Source: Pseudomonadota bacterium
GTDB taxonomy: Bacteria; Pseudomonadota; Gammaproteobacteria; Burkholderiales; Burkholderiaceae_C
Assembly: GCA_021816585.1 (NCBI GenBank)
Contig: JAKAXL010000022.1
Coordinates: 1-42,496, forward strand
Direction: 5' to 3'
Length of the DNA stretch: 42,496 nt
Positions 19,262 through 28,956 of the stretch are shown here, piece by piece; positions within the stretch are counted from its first letter, which is position 1; each line of letters starts with the position of its first letter. A program made the translations under genes and the position numbers. A model generated the notes under the pieces. That model ran no database searches and had not been told where the DNA came from. It was given only the letters and a program-made list of their open reading frames with translations.

Positions 19262-21063
19262 GACAACTCCATGGTTTGCTTGGGTTGGCCGGCGTCGGCC
19301 GGCGCGGGGACCGCCCGCGCGAAGCGGCGGGCGGCGTCGTAGGGGAACACGTCGATCACGTGACCGTCGCGGATGCGACGCTGCTGCGCCTGCCAGAAGG
19401 CGGCGTCGAGCAGGTCGGCATGGTGGCGCATGAACACCTCGCGCACCCGCGGGTCGCCGAGCAGGAAATGCCCGAAGGTCTCCGGGAACACATCGTGCGG
19501 ACCCACCGAGTACCACGGCTCGGCGGCCATCTCGTCCTCCTCGTTGCGCGGCGGGGGGACGCGACGGAAGTTGCAGTCGGTGATGTACTCGATCTCGTCG
19601 TAGTCGTAGAACACCACCTTGCCGTGGCGCGTGACGCCGAAGTTCTTCCACAGCATGTCGCCGGGGAAGATGTTGGCGGCCACCAGGTCCTTGATGGCGT
19701 TGCCGTAGTCGATCACCGCAGCCTCCAGCTGCTCGGGGGTGGCCTCGCGCAGGTAGATGTTCAGCGGGATCATGCGCCGCTCGATGTAGCAGTGGCGGAT
19801 CACCAGCAGCTCGCCGTCCTCCTCCAGCTGCGAGCCGCAGGTGGCGCGCAGCTCCTCGATCAGCGCCGGATCGAAGCGCTCGCGCGGGAAGGCCACGTTC
19901 GAGTATTCCAGCGTGTCGGCCATGCGGCCGACGCGGTCGTGGCGCTTGACCAGCAGGTACTTCGACTTGATCTGCTCGCGGGTGGTGTCCTTCGGCGGCG
20001 GGTAGAAGTCGCGGATCACCTTGAACACGAAAGGGAACGACGGCAGCGTGAACACCAGCATGACCATGCCGCGGATCCCCGGCGCGGTCGTGAAGGCGTC
20101 GCTGGAATGCCGCAGGTGGTACAGGAAGTCGCGGTAGAACAGGGTCTTGCCCTGCTTGGCCAGTCCCAGCGCGTTATACAGCTCCGAGCGCGGCTTGCGC
20201 GGCATCAGGCTGCGCAGGAACTGCACGTAGGCCGAGGGCACCGCCATGTCGACCATGAAGTACGCGCGGGCGAACGAGAACAGCAGCAGGATGTCGTCCT
20301 CGTCGAGCAGCAAGGTGTCGATGACCAGGCGCCCGCTTTCGTCGTGCAGGATCGGCAGCGCCAGCGGCGCCTCCCAGTAGCCGTTGATCACGCGCCCGAC
20401 CAGGTAGGCCCCCTTGTTGCGGAAGAACAGCGACGACAGCACCTGGATCTGGAAGTTGCCGCGCAGGCGCTGTCCCTGCAGCCGCCGGTCGAGCTCGCGC
20501 ACGACCAGCGCGACGTCGCCGTCCAGGTCGGCGAAGGGGCGCTGCAGTTGCTGGTTGTGCACGATGCGCACGAGGGTCTCGTGCAGGTCGTCGCGCGTCG
20601 GGTAGTAGGCGCGGAAGGTCGGCTGCGCCGCCGGCTCGTCGTTCTCGATGTACTCGGTGGAAATCGCCGGGCGCACGAACAGGATGTCGTTGTGGAAATG
20701 CCGCCGGTGCAGGATCTTCGTGGTCACCGAGTTGAAGAAGGTCTCGGCCAGTTCCGGCTGCAGGTGGTTGGTGAGCAGGCCGATGTAGTGCAGCTTGGCC
20801 TGGTGCCAGACCTCGATGTCCAGGCGCGTGGCGTCGAATTCGGCCTGCAGCCGTTCGGTGGCCTCGTCGACGCGGGTGTCGTAGAAGGCGATGCGCTCGC
20901 GCTGCGCGCGCTGCTGCCCGATCCAGTCGCCGGCCTCGAAGCGCGCCTTCGCCTCGCGGCTGACCTGGCGGAACAGCCGGTAGTGCTTGTTGAATCCGTC
21001 GAGCATGGCGCGCGCGATGGCGAAGGCCACCTGCGAGTCCAGCCGGGTCGGGAATTGGTTCAT
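19258..21063 (-). CDS. aceK: Isocitrate dehydrogenase kinase/phosphatase AceK
   Basis: AceK switches isocitrate dehydrogenase off and on by phosphorylation, directing isocitrate to the glyoxylate shunt during growth on acetate or fatty acids. The 601-residue product has the regulatory N-terminal half, then the kinase domain. The kinase domain contains [20 protein letters not shown] with the ATP loop, and [20 protein letters not shown] followed by [14 protein letters not shown] with the metal-binding aspartates. Start 21063 gives [21 protein letters not shown], the usual N-terminus; upstream in-frame codons are not conserved. The stop overlaps the thiolase start. A weak promoter and a hairpin lie in the 5' region. 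aceA and aceB are not in this window. Confidence 0.97.
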   Translation of the reverse strand: MNQFPTRLDSQVAFAIARAMLDGFNKHYRLFRQVSREAKARFEAGDWIGQQRAQRERIAFYDTRVDEATERLQAEFDATRLDIEVWHQAKLHYIGLLTNHLQPELAETFFNSVTTKILHRRHFHNDILFVRPAISTEYIENDEPAAQPTFRAYYPTRDDLHETLVRIVHNQQLQRPFADLDGDVALVVRELDRRLQGQRLRGNFQIQVLSSLFFRNKGAYLVGRVINGYWEAPLALPILHDESGRLVIDTLLLDEDDILLLFSFARAYFMVDMAVPSAYVQFLRSLMPRKPRSELYNALGLAKQGKTLFYRDFLYHLRHSSDAFTTAPGIRGMVMLVFTLPSFPFVFKVIRDFYPPPKDTTREQIKSKYLLVKRHDRVGRMADTLEYSNVAFPRERFDPALIEELRATCGSQLEEDGELLVIRHCYIERRMIPLNIYLREATPEQLEAAVIDYGNAIKDLVAANIFPGDMLWKNFGVTRHGKVVFYDYDEIEYITDCNFRRVPPPRNEEDEMAAEPWYSVGPHDVFPETFGHFLLGDPRVREVFMRHHADLLDAAFWQAQQRRIRDGHVIDVFPYDAARRFARAVPAPADAGQPKQTMELS

Positions 21064-21085
21064 GCGAAAGCGCGTCTTCCAGGGG

Positions 21086-21103
21086 CCGCGGCAGGTGCCG
21101 CGG
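21086..21103 (-). promoter_or_regulatory. Inverted repeat upstream of aceK
   Basis: CCGCGGCA and TGCCGCGG form a perfect 8-bp inverted repeat with a two-base centre, 23 bases upstream of the aceK ATG. If the promoter predicted at 21119-21148 is right, it lies just after the transcription start, where a repressor could bind or an RNA hairpin could form. The high GC content makes a chance palindrome possible. Confidence 0.35.
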
Positions 21104-21118
21104 CGGGGTGCAGCGTCC

Positions 21119-21148
21119 ACTGTAACCGCGCGCAAGCGCGGGGTACAA
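21119..21148 (-). promoter_or_regulatory. Weak candidate promoter for aceK
   Basis: On the minus strand, TTGTAC (21148-21143) and TACAGT (21124-21119) are 18 bases apart. Both match sigma-70 consensus only partly. This is the best pair I see in the 234-base gap between the divergent aceK and aminotransferase genes. I found no convincing promoter for the aminotransferase in the same gap. Confidence 0.3.
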
Positions 21149-21297
21149 GCCCGGGTCCGCCCCGCCGCTTGCCGCAGGTCATGCTAGGCTTTCCGGCCTG
21201 CCCATCGTCGGGCAGCGCAGGCGCGCGGCGCGATGCGGGGGGCCTGGAGCCGCCCCGGCATGACGCCCGCGCGGCCGCACCGACAGGAGAGATGCCC

Positions 21298-22449
21298 ATG
21301 CCAGGACTGCGCCCCGAGGTCGACCCCGACGGCCTGCTCGAATATTCCGTCGTCTACACCGACCGCGCGCTCAACCACATGTCGCGGCGTTTTCGCGAGG
21401 CGCTGTGCGACATCTCGTCGATGCTGCGGCAGGCCTACGGCGCCGAGGCCGCGGTGGTGGTCCCCGGCAGCGGCACCTTCGCGATGGAGGCGGTGGCGCG
21501 ACAGTTCGTCGGCAGCGACGAAGGCGTCGCCGCGCTGGTCGTGCGCAACGGCTGGTTCAGCTACCGCTGGTCGCAGATCCTGGAGGCGGCGCGACCGCGC
21601 GCCAGCATCGCCGTGCTGAAGGCGCGCGCGGTGTCGGCGGCGCCGCAGGCCGCCTTCGCGCCGGTGCCGGCGCAGGAGGTGGCGCAGGCCATCCGCAGCC
21701 AGCGTCCGGCGGTGGTGTTCGTGCCGCACGTCGAGACCTCGGCCGGCATGATGCTGCCCGACGACTACCTGCGCCAGGTGGCCGAGGCCGCGCACGAGGT
21801 CGACGCGCTGTTCGTGCTCGACTGCATCGCCTCCGGCGCGATGTGGGTGGACATGCGCGAGGTCGGCGTCGACGTGCTGGTCAGCGCCCCGCAGAAGGGT
21901 TGGAGCGGCACGCCCTGCGCGGGTTTCGCAATGCTTTCCGAGCGCGCGTTGCGCCGCATGGAGTCGACGCGCAGCGACAGCTTCGCCTGCGACCTGGCGG
22001 CGTGGCTGAAGGTGATGCGCGCCTACGAGGCGGGCGGCCACGCCTACCACGCGACCATGCCCACGGATTCGCTGCTGCGGGTGCGCGACGTCATGCGCGA
22101 GGGTTTCGCGATCGGCCTGCCGCGCCTGAAGCAGGCACAGGCCGAGCTCGGCGCGCTGGTGCGCGACAGCCTGCGCGCGCGCGGCGTGCCCAGCGTGGCG
22201 GCGCCGGGCTTCGAGGCGCCGGGGGTCGTCGTGGCCTACACGCGCGATGCGGCGATCCACAGCGCGCAGGCCTTCGCCGTGGCCGGCGTGCAGATCGCCG
22301 CCGGCGTGCCGCTGGCCTGCGACGAGCCGAAGGACTTCATGAGTTTCCGCATCGGCCTGTTCGGACTCGACAAGCTGCTCGACGTGCGCGGCGCGCTGCA
22401 GCGCCTGGAAGCCGCCTTCGACCAGGTCGGGCTGCGCCGCGCGGCCTGA
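21298..22449 (+). CDS. Class V aminotransferase (alanine-glyoxylate/serine-pyruvate type)
   Basis: The 383-residue PLP enzyme matches the alanine-glyoxylate and serine-pyruvate aminotransferase group. VVVPGSGTFAMEAVARQF is the cofactor phosphate region, HVETSAGMMLP and LFVLDCIASGAMWVDMRE the segment with the PLP-ring aspartate, and SAPQKGWSGTPCAGF carries the Schiff-base Lys200. Two ATG codons compete: AGGAG (21285-21289) is eight bases from ATG 21298 but only two from ATG 21292, so 21298 is preferred. The gene is on the opposite strand to the surrounding degradation genes, divergent from aceK and convergent with isovaleryl-CoA dehydrogenase. Its amino donor and acceptor are unproven. Confidence 0.88.
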   Translation: MPGLRPEVDPDGLLEYSVVYTDRALNHMSRRFREALCDISSMLRQAYGAEAAVVVPGSGTFAMEAVARQFVGSDEGVAALVVRNGWFSYRWSQILEAARPRASIAVLKARAVSAAPQAAFAPVPAQEVAQAIRSQRPAVVFVPHVETSAGMMLPDDYLRQVAEAAHEVDALFVLDCIASGAMWVDMREVGVDVLVSAPQKGWSGTPCAGFAMLSERALRRMESTRSDSFACDLAAWLKVMRAYEAGGHAYHATMPTDSLLRVRDVMREGFAIGLPRLKQAQAELGALVRDSLRARGVPSVAAPGFEAPGVVVAYTRDAAIHSAQAFAVAGVQIAAGVPLACDEPKDFMSFRIGLFGLDKLLDVRGALQRLEAAFDQVGLRRAA

Positions 22450-22455
22450 GCGCGA

Positions 22456-22476
22456 CGGCGCCCGGGCCCGGCGCCG
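22456..22476. terminator. Hairpin between converging aminotransferase and isovaleryl-CoA dehydrogenase genes
   Basis: CGGCGCC and GGCGCCG form a 7-bp stem around a 7-base loop, six bases after the aminotransferase stop. It lies in the 51-base gap where two genes converge. There is no T run. Confidence 0.5.
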
Positions 22477-22500
22477 CGGCGCGCGCCCGCGGCGGCCGCC

Positions 22501-23679
22501 TCAGGCGGTCTGCGCGTACAGTTCGCGGCCGATCAGCGTGCGCCGGATCTCGCTGGTGCCGGCGCCGATCTCGTAGAGCTTGGCGTCGCGCCACAGGCGT
22601 CCCAGCGGGTAGTCGTTGATGTAGCCGTTGCCGCCGAACACCTGGATGCCCTCGCCGGCCATCCAGGTCGCCTTCTCGGCGCACCACAGGATCACCGACG
22701 CGCAATCCTTGCGCAGGTCGCGCGACGCGCCCTCGGCGCGTGCGTCCAGGTTCTTGCCCACGGTGTAGAGAAAGCTCCGCGCCGCCTGCAGCGTCGTGTA
22801 CATGTCGGCCAGCTTGGCCTGGATCAGCTGGAACTCGCCGATCGCCTGCTCGAACTGGCGGCGCTCGTGCACGTAGGGCACGACGTTGTCGAGCACCGCC
22901 TGCATGATTCCCACGGGGCCCGCCGCCAGCACCGCGCGCTCGTAGTCGAGCCCGCTCATCAGCACCTGCACGCCGCCGCCGGGCTGGCCCAGCACGTTGC
23001 CGGCGGGGATCGCGCAGTCCTGGAACACCAGTTCGCCGGTGTGGCTGCCGCGCATTCCCAGCTTGTCGAGCTTTTGCGCCACCGAGAAGCCCGGGGTGCC
23101 GCGCTCCACCAGGAACGCGGTGATGCCGCGCGCGCCGGCCGCCGGGTCGGTCTTCGCATACACCACCAGCACGTCGGCGTCGGGGCCGTTGGTGATCCAC
23201 ATCTTGCTGCCGTTGAGCACGTAGGCGTCGCCCTTGCGCTCGGCGCGCAGGCGCATGCTGACGACGTCGGAGCCGGCCTGCGGTTCGCTCATCGCCAGCG
23301 CGCCCACCTTCTCACCCGAAATGAGCCCCGGCAGGTGGCGGCGCTTCTGCTCGGCGGTGGCGTGGCGCCGGATCTGGTTCACGCACAGGTTCGAGTGCGC
23401 GCCGTAGCTCAGTGCCACCGAAGCGCTGGCGCGCGAGATCTCCTCCATCGCCACCATGTGGGCGAGGTAGCCCATGCCGGTGCCGCCGTCGGATTCCGGC
23501 ACGGTGACGCCCAGCAGCCCGAGCTCGCCGAACTTGCGCCACAGGTCGGCGGGGAAGGTGTCGCTGCGATCGATCTCGGCCGCGCGCGGCGCGATCTCGG
23601 ATTGCGCGAACTCGCGCACCGCCTCGCGCAGCGCGTCGAGGTCGCCGCCCAGCTGGAAATCCAGTCCCGGTAGATGCAT
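22501..23679 (-). CDS. ivd: Isovaleryl-CoA dehydrogenase
   Basis: This FAD enzyme oxidises isovaleryl-CoA to 3-methylcrotonyl-CoA, the first acyl-CoA step of leucine degradation (also called LiuA). The 392-residue product has [16 protein letters not shown] and [19 protein letters not shown] for FAD and substrate. The catalytic base is Glu247 in [18 protein letters not shown]. Having glutamate in that position, rather than only near the C-terminus as in short-chain dehydrogenases, is the isovaleryl-CoA dehydrogenase hallmark. It ends with the family segment [25 protein letters not shown] lies seven bases before the ATG. It supplies substrate to the carboxylase encoded downstream, although aceK and other genes lie between them. 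Confidence 0.96.
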   Translation of the reverse strand: MHLPGLDFQLGGDLDALREAVREFAQSEIAPRAAEIDRSDTFPADLWRKFGELGLLGVTVPESDGGTGMGYLAHMVAMEEISRASASVALSYGAHSNLCVNQIRRHATAEQKRRHLPGLISGEKVGALAMSEPQAGSDVVSMRLRAERKGDAYVLNGSKMWITNGPDADVLVVYAKTDPAAGARGITAFLVERGTPGFSVAQKLDKLGMRGSHTGELVFQDCAIPAGNVLGQPGGGVQVLMSGLDYERAVLAAGPVGIMQAVLDNVVPYVHERRQFEQAIGEFQLIQAKLADMYTTLQAARSFLYTVGKNLDARAEGASRDLRKDCASVILWCAEKATWMAGEGIQVFGGNGYINDYPLGRLWRDAKLYEIGAGTSEIRRTLIGRELYAQTA

Positions 23680-23812
23680 GGTCTTGCTCCTTGCCTGGTG
23701 TCGTTTCGTGGGGCGCGGCGTCGCGGGCGCGGCGCGCCCCGCATCCATCGGGGCAGTGTACCCAGCGTGCCTGCGCCCGGTGGGCGCCGCCCGTCCGGCT
23801 TGACAAGGCACA

Positions 23813-25963
23813 ATGCCGGCATCGATGAACCAGACCCAGCGCCCAGCGTCTCGCCGCCACGCCGCCGCGCCGGCCCTCCGGGGCCCGGCGGCGTCACCTC
23901 GCCTGCTGCTGGCGCTGGCCGTGCTGGCCTTGGCCGTGCTGGGCTGGCTGGTGTACATGCCCGGGCTGCACGGCGGCTTCGTGTTCGACGATTTCCCGAA
24001 CATCGTCGACCAGCCGGCGCTGGCGCCGCATGCGCTGCAGCAGCATTTCTGGGCCTCCATCTGGTCGGGCCGCGCCGGTCCCTTCGGCCGCGTGTTGTCG
24101 ACGCTGAGCTTTGCCGCGCAGATCCGCATCTGGGGCATGGACCCGTTGCCGTTGAAGGTGTTCAACGTGCTGCTGCACCTGGGCAATGCGGCGCTGGTCG
24201 GGGTGCTGTCGGTGCTGGTGCTCGAGTGGGTGCGCGCCCGCGAGTCCGAAGCCGCCGGGCCCGACGCGCCCGCGTGGGTGCTGCCGGCGCGCGTGCTGGG
24301 CGTGCTGGTGGCCGCCGCCTGGCTGCTGGCGCCGATCCAGCTCACCGCGGTGCTGTACGTGGTGCAGCGCGAGGAGTCCTTCGCCGCGTTCTTCGTGCTG
24401 CTCGGGCTGCTCGCCTACTGGCACGGGCGCATGCTGTTGCGCGACGCCGTGCAGCGGCAGCTCCCGCAGCGCCGCGCCTGGGCCTGGATCTGGGGCGGCC
24501 TGCTCGGCTGCACGGTGCTGGCCGCGCTGGCCAAGGAGACCGGCGTCATGCTGCCGGCCTACGCCGTGGTGCTGGAGTGGGTGGTGCTGCGCGGCGACTG
24601 CGGCGGCACGCCCGGCAGCCGCGAACGGCGCGACGCACGCTGCTCGCTGCTCGGCGTGTATGCGCTGGTCCTCGTCGTTCCCGGTGCGCTCGGGCTCGCC
24701 TGGCTGCTTCCGGGGGCGCTCGACGGGGCGGCCTACACAACGCGCCACTTCACGCTGACGCAGCGCCTGCTGACCGAAGGCCGCGTGCTGGTGGACTACC
24801 TGCACTGGATCGCGTTGCCCACCCCCGACCAGCTGAGCCTGTACCACGACGACATCGCGGTCTCCACGTCGTGGCTGCATCCCTGGACCACCGCGGCCAG
24901 CTGGCTGCTGCTGGCCGGGCTGCTGCTGGTCGGCCTGTGGCTGCGCCGGCGCCGGCCGGTGGTCTCGCTGGGCATCCTGTGGTTCTTCGCCGGGCATTCG
25001 CTGGTGTCGACCTTCATGCCGCTGGAGCTGGCGTTCGAGCATCGCAACTACCTGCCCAGCTGGGGCGTGTTCATGGCGTTGTTCGGCCTGCTCGGCGCGT
25101 GGAGCCCGCGCCGCCGCGGCAGCTGGCCGGTCTTCGCGGCCACGCTGTGTGTCGGACTGGCGACGCTGTACGCCGGATTCACCGCCATCCGTGCGCAGGT
25201 CTGGGGCAATCCCTACCGGCTGGCCTACTTCGAGGCCACCACGCATCCGCGTTCTCCGCTCGCCGCCTACGGACTCGGGCGCGTGCTCTACATCATGGCA
25301 TCGGGTCCGGGAAGCGCGCTGTTCGAGCTGGCCGACCGCCAGATGCTCGACGCCGCGAAGCTCCCCAGGGCAAACCTGGAACCGCTGCAGGCGCTGGTGT
25401 TCATGCATGCCAAGCTGGGCCTGCCGGTGCGCCAGGACTGGTGGACGCAGTTGCGCCGCGGGCTGGCCGAGCAGCCGCTGGGCGTGCAGAACGTCGACGC
25501 CCTCTACGCGCTGGTGAACTGCGCGGTCGACCATGTCTGCCGCTACACCCCCGACGATCTGCGGCAGCTGCAGCGCGTGCTCGACTCCGGCCTGCGCGGC
25601 CATCCGCGCAGCGCCGAGCTCCACACGCTGCGCGCGAACCTGGAGGCGAACGTGACCCACCGCTACGCCGCGGCCTACCAGGACATGCAGCGCGCGGTCG
25701 CGCTGGCGCCTTCCAAGTTGCAGTTCTGGAGCAACCTGGTGCGCCTGCAGATCGCCGGCCGCCAGTTCTCGCAGGCCACGCAGGGGCTGCAGCGCATGCG
25801 TGAGCTCGACACCTTCGGGCTGCACCGCGCGCAGCGCCAAGCGCTGCGGCGCGACCTGGAGGCGGCGCGCCGCGCGCAGACCGCGGGAGTCCAGGCGGCA
25901 AGCCCGCACGAGGTGTCGCCGACGGTCCCCGCGGGCGCTGCAAGCGGCGGGGGGAGCCGATGA
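23813..25963 (+). CDS. TMTC-like multi-span membrane protein with TPR-like C-terminus, paralogue 1
   Basis: This 716-residue protein starts with a basic stretch and a membrane segment (about 30-50), then [14 protein letters not shown], whose Asp-Asp pair sits in the first outside loop as in GT-C glycosyltransferases. Many hydrophobic segments follow, with the landmarks [37 protein letters not shown] and [11 protein letters not shown]. This order is shared with a bacterial family that resembles eukaryotic TMTC proteins, which are O-mannosyltransferases. The last 250 residues are helical and TPR-like. It probably moves a sugar from a polyprenyl-phosphate donor to an envelope target, but donor and acceptor are unknown. 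AAGG lies four bases before ATG 23813. It is the first gene of a six-gene run and overlaps its paralogue as ATGA. Confidence 0.75.
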   Translation: MPASMNQTQRPASRRHAAAPALRGPAASPRLLLALAVLALAVLGWLVYMPGLHGGFVFDDFPNIVDQPALAPHALQQHFWASIWSGRAGPFGRVLSTLSFAAQIRIWGMDPLPLKVFNVLLHLGNAALVGVLSVLVLEWVRARESEAAGPDAPAWVLPARVLGVLVAAAWLLAPIQLTAVLYVVQREESFAAFFVLLGLLAYWHGRMLLRDAVQRQLPQRRAWAWIWGGLLGCTVLAALAKETGVMLPAYAVVLEWVVLRGDCGGTPGSRERRDARCSLLGVYALVLVVPGALGLAWLLPGALDGAAYTTRHFTLTQRLLTEGRVLVDYLHWIALPTPDQLSLYHDDIAVSTSWLHPWTTAASWLLLAGLLLVGLWLRRRRPVVSLGILWFFAGHSLVSTFMPLELAFEHRNYLPSWGVFMALFGLLGAWSPRRRGSWPVFAATLCVGLATLYAGFTAIRAQVWGNPYRLAYFEATTHPRSPLAAYGLGRVLYIMASGPGSALFELADRQMLDAAKLPRANLEPLQALVFMHAKLGLPVRQDWWTQLRRGLAEQPLGVQNVDALYALVNCAVDHVCRYTPDDLRQLQRVLDSGLRGHPRSAELHTLRANLEANVTHRYAAAYQDMQRAVALAPSKLQFWSNLVRLQIAGRQFSQATQGLQRMRELDTFGLHRAQRQALRRDLEAARRAQTAGVQAASPHEVSPTVPAGAASGGGSR

Positions 25964-28056
25964 TCAGGACCGGGTTGCGCCGCAGCCTGCCGCTGCTGGC
26001 CCTGCTGGGCCTGCTGGGCGCGACCTGGGTGGTCTACTGGCCCGGGCGCAGCGGCAGCTTCCTGTTCGACGACTACTCCAACCTGGCGCCTCTGGGCGAC
26101 TACGGGCGCATCGACAGGCTGTGGAAGGTGGTGGCCTTCATCACCTCGGGATTCGCCGGCCCCACGGGCCGCCCGCTGGCGCTCGCCAGCTTCCTGCTCA
26201 ACGCGCGGGACTGGCCGGCCTCGCCGCTGGGCTTCAAGCTCACCAACGTCGCGCTGCACATGGTCTGCGGGGTGCTGCTGGCCGGGCTGCTGCGCGCGCT
26301 CAGCCGCGCGCTCGGCGCGCAGCCGCGGCGCGCGAGCTGGATCGGGGTGCTGGCCGCGGGCCTGTGGATGCTCGACCCGTTCTGGGTCAGCACCACGCTG
26401 TACATCGTGCAGCGCATGGCGGTGCTGGCCGCGCTGTTCGCCTTCGCCGGGCTGTGGGGCTACGTGCGGGGTCGTGAACTGATGGCGCAGGGCCGTACGC
26501 GGGCCGGCTATGCCTGGATCAGCGTGTCGCTGACCCTGGGGACGCTGCTGGCCACGATCAGCAAGGAAAACGGTGCGCTGGCACCGCTGCTGGCGTGGGT
26601 GCTGGAGGTGTTCGTGCTGCAGCGCGCGCAGGCGCGGGCGCCGCGCGGTTTCACCGCCTGGAAGCTCGTGTTCCTGGGCCTTCCCGCGGCCGTGGTGCTG
26701 GGATTCCTGCTGCTGCACCTGCCGCAGGTGTGGACCGGCGCCACCAACGGGCGTGCCTTCACCCCCGGGCAGCGCCTGCTCAGCGAGACGCGCATCGTGT
26801 GGAGCTACCTCGGCGACGTCTGGCTGGGGCGTGCGCACGACGGCGGCCTGTTCCACGACGACGTCCCCGTGTCCACCGGGCTGCTGCACCCGTGGACCAC
26901 GCTGCCGGCGACGCTGGGCCTGCTCGGGCTGGCGGCGGCGGCGTGGCGCGCGCGGCGTGCGCGCGGCGCGGCATGGGTCGCGGCCGGCACCGCGGTGATG
27001 TTCTATCTGGTCGGACAGCTGCTGGAGTCGACCTGGCTGCAGCTCGAGCTCGTGTTCGAGCACCGCAACTACCTGCCGGCCGCGCTGATGTTCTGGCCGC
27101 TGGCGTGGCTGGCGGTGCCCGAGGCGACGTCGGCGCGGCGCACGGTGACAGTGCTTTGCCGGCCCTCGATGCGCTGGGTGAGCGCGGGCGCGCTGGTGCT
27201 GCTGGCGCTGTTCGCGGTGCAGACCGCGCGCCGCGCCGCCGAGTGGGGCGAGCCGTTCCAGCAGGCGCTGGTGTGGGCGCACGAGCATCCGGATTCGCCG
27301 CGCGCGCAGGGCTACCTGGCCAATTTCTGGAGCCGCGTGGGCAACCAGGCGCAGGCCGCCGCATTGCTCGACGCGGCCCTGCATGAACACCCCTACAGTC
27401 TGCTGCTGCTGATCGATCGCGCCGGCGTGTCGTGCAGCGAGGGTGTCGCTCCCCCCGGCCTGCGTGCTGCGTTGCTGCGCGTCGCGTCCCGAGCCGAACT
27501 TGGCGGCAACGTGGTGCAGTACCAGCTGCAACACCTGCTCGACGGGCTGTCCGGGTGCACGGCCTTCGGTCCGGACATGCGCGGCGCCCTGGTGGCCGCG
27601 GCGTTGCGCAACCCGCAGGCGCGGCAGCCGCAGGTGCGCCGCCAATTGCTGCACGACCAGGCGCTGGTGGCGCTGGGGCATGGCGACGCCGCCACCGCCT
27701 ACGCGCTGGACCTGCAGGCCCTGCGACTTCCCGGGTTGCCGCCGGGGGCCCGGCTGCGCCTGGCGGCCGAACTCGGCAGCGCCGGGCATCCGCGGCTGGC
27801 GCTGCGCCTGCTCGATGCGGTGCCGTCGCCGCTGGCGCGGATCCACGGCTGGAGCATGGCCACGCTGAACCAGCTGTGGCTGCGCCATGTCGGCTTCTAC
27901 CGCGACAGCGAGTTGCAGATGCGCCGCACCCTGCGGCAGCAGATCGATGCGCGCGACGGTGCGCCGAGCCGTTCGCGCGAAACGCGTCGTACGCTAACGC
28001 CAGAGCCGGGCGCGCCGCGCGCGCGTACCGCGACCACCGACGGGGAGGAGCCGTAG
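25960..28056 (+). CDS. TMTC-like multi-span membrane protein with helical C-terminus, paralogue 2
   Basis: This 698-residue protein is a diverged tandem paralogue of the preceding gene. It repeats the same landmarks in order: SGSFLFDDYSNL with Asp37-Asp38, LYIVQRMAVLAALFAFAGLW, ISKENGALAPLLAWVLEVF, GLFHDDVPVSTGLLHPWTTL and [16 protein letters not shown]. The C-terminal 250 residues are soluble and helical, weakly TPR-like, with a basic disordered tail. The predicted role is the same: membrane-embedded GT-C glycosyl transfer at the outer face of the cytoplasmic membrane. ATG 25960 overlaps the previous stop and has GGGGAG five bases upstream. Its stop abuts the next start. Two tandem copies may act on different acceptors or as a heterodimer; that is inference. 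Confidence 0.75.
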   Translation: MIRTGLRRSLPLLALLGLLGATWVVYWPGRSGSFLFDDYSNLAPLGDYGRIDRLWKVVAFITSGFAGPTGRPLALASFLLNARDWPASPLGFKLTNVALHMVCGVLLAGLLRALSRALGAQPRRASWIGVLAAGLWMLDPFWVSTTLYIVQRMAVLAALFAFAGLWGYVRGRELMAQGRTRAGYAWISVSLTLGTLLATISKENGALAPLLAWVLEVFVLQRAQARAPRGFTAWKLVFLGLPAAVVLGFLLLHLPQVWTGATNGRAFTPGQRLLSETRIVWSYLGDVWLGRAHDGGLFHDDVPVSTGLLHPWTTLPATLGLLGLAAAAWRARRARGAAWVAAGTAVMFYLVGQLLESTWLQLELVFEHRNYLPAALMFWPLAWLAVPEATSARRTVTVLCRPSMRWVSAGALVLLALFAVQTARRAAEWGEPFQQALVWAHEHPDSPRAQGYLANFWSRVGNQAQAAALLDAALHEHPYSLLLLIDRAGVSCSEGVAPPGLRAALLRVASRAELGGNVVQYQLQHLLDGLSGCTAFGPDMRGALVAAALRNPQARQPQVRRQLLHDQALVALGHGDAATAYALDLQALRLPGLPPGARLRLAAELGSAGHPRLALRLLDAVPSPLARIHGWSMATLNQLWLRHVGFYRDSELQMRRTLRQQIDARDGAPSRSRETRRTLTPEPGAPRARTATTDGEEP

Positions 28057-28956
28057 ATGGAAAGCCAGCAGCGAACTCGGCAGACGCAGGACGCCTTGCG
28101 CACGGCGCGGGTCTCGGTGGTCCTGCCCGCGCGCAATGAGCAGGGTGCGGTCGGCGACACGGTGCGGCGCGTGCTCGAGCTGCATCCCGGCGCGCAGGTG
28201 ATCGTGGTCGACGACGGCTCCACCGATTCGACCGCCTTGCTCGCCGAGCAGGCCGGCGCCAGCGTGCTGCGCCGGCCCTACGGCATGGGCAACGGCGCCG
28301 CCGTGAAGGCCGGCGCACGCGCCGCCGACGGCGACGTGCTGGTGTTCATGGACGCCGACGGCCAGCACGACCCGGCCGACATCGCGCGGCTGCTGGAGCG
28401 CCTGGACGAGGGCTACGACATGGTGGTGGGCGCACGCGACGGCGGCTCGCAGGCCAGCGTCGGGCGCGGCTTGGCGAACCGCCTGTACAACCGGCTGGCG
28501 AGCTGGATGACGGGGCATCCGGTGCTCGACCTGACGAGCGGATTCCGCGCCGCGCGCGCGGAACGTTTCCTCGAATTCGTGCACCTGCTGCCCAACGGAT
28601 TCTCCTATCCGACGACCAGCACGATGGCCTTTTTCCGCAGCGCCTACCCGGTGGCCTACGTGCCGATCCGCGCGGCGAAGCGAATCGGCACCAGCCACAT
28701 CCGGCCGCTGCGCGACGGCGTGCGCTTCCTGCTGATCATCTTCAAGATCGCCACGCTGTATTCGCCGCTGAAGCTGTTCGCCCCGGTGGCCACCGGCTTC
28801 CTGACGCTGGGCCTGGGCTGGTACCTCTACACCTACCACACCCAGGGGCGCTTCACCAACATGAGCGCGCTGCTGCTGAGCGCCGCGGTCATCGTGTTCC
28901 TGATCGGGCTGATCTCGGAACAGATCACCAACCTGACGTACAGGCGCGATGGGTGA
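28057..28956 (+). CDS. Family 2 glycosyltransferase, polyprenyl-phosphate sugar synthase type
   Basis: The 299-residue protein has a GT-A domain (about 18-225) with VSVVLPARNEQGAV, VIVVDDGSTDSTA and the metal-binding DXD as FMDADGQHDP (Asp99-Asp101). Two C-terminal membrane segments follow (about 238-258 and 268-290). This layout matches dolichol- or undecaprenyl-phosphate mannose and glucose synthases, which make lipid-phosphate-sugar donors for GT-C enzymes. It lies directly after two GT-C-like genes: its ATG abuts the preceding TAG, with GGGGAGGAG just upstream. It therefore probably makes the donor for the two TMTC-like proteins. Which sugar is transferred cannot be read from sequence. 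Confidence 0.88.
   Translation: MESQQRTRQTQDALRTARVSVVLPARNEQGAVGDTVRRVLELHPGAQVIVVDDGSTDSTALLAEQAGASVLRRPYGMGNGAAVKAGARAADGDVLVFMDADGQHDPADIARLLERLDEGYDMVVGARDGGSQASVGRGLANRLYNRLASWMTGHPVLDLTSGFRAARAERFLEFVHLLPNGFSYPTTSTMAFFRSAYPVAYVPIRAAKRIGTSHIRPLRDGVRFLLIIFKIATLYSPLKLFAPVATGFLTLGLGWYLYTYHTQGRFTNMSALLLSAAVIVFLIGLISEQITNLTYRRDG

Noticed and set aside
19276..22449. An apparent 1057-residue protein ending in the aminotransferase
   Set aside because: The first 670 residues are antisense to aceK and low in complexity. The real gene starts at ATG 21298, which has AGGAG eight bases upstream.
23800..23805. A perfect TTGACA as -35 box for the six-gene glycan operon
   Set aside because: No -10 box lies 16-18 bases downstream, and a start from it would fall inside the first gene. 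The true promoter was not found.
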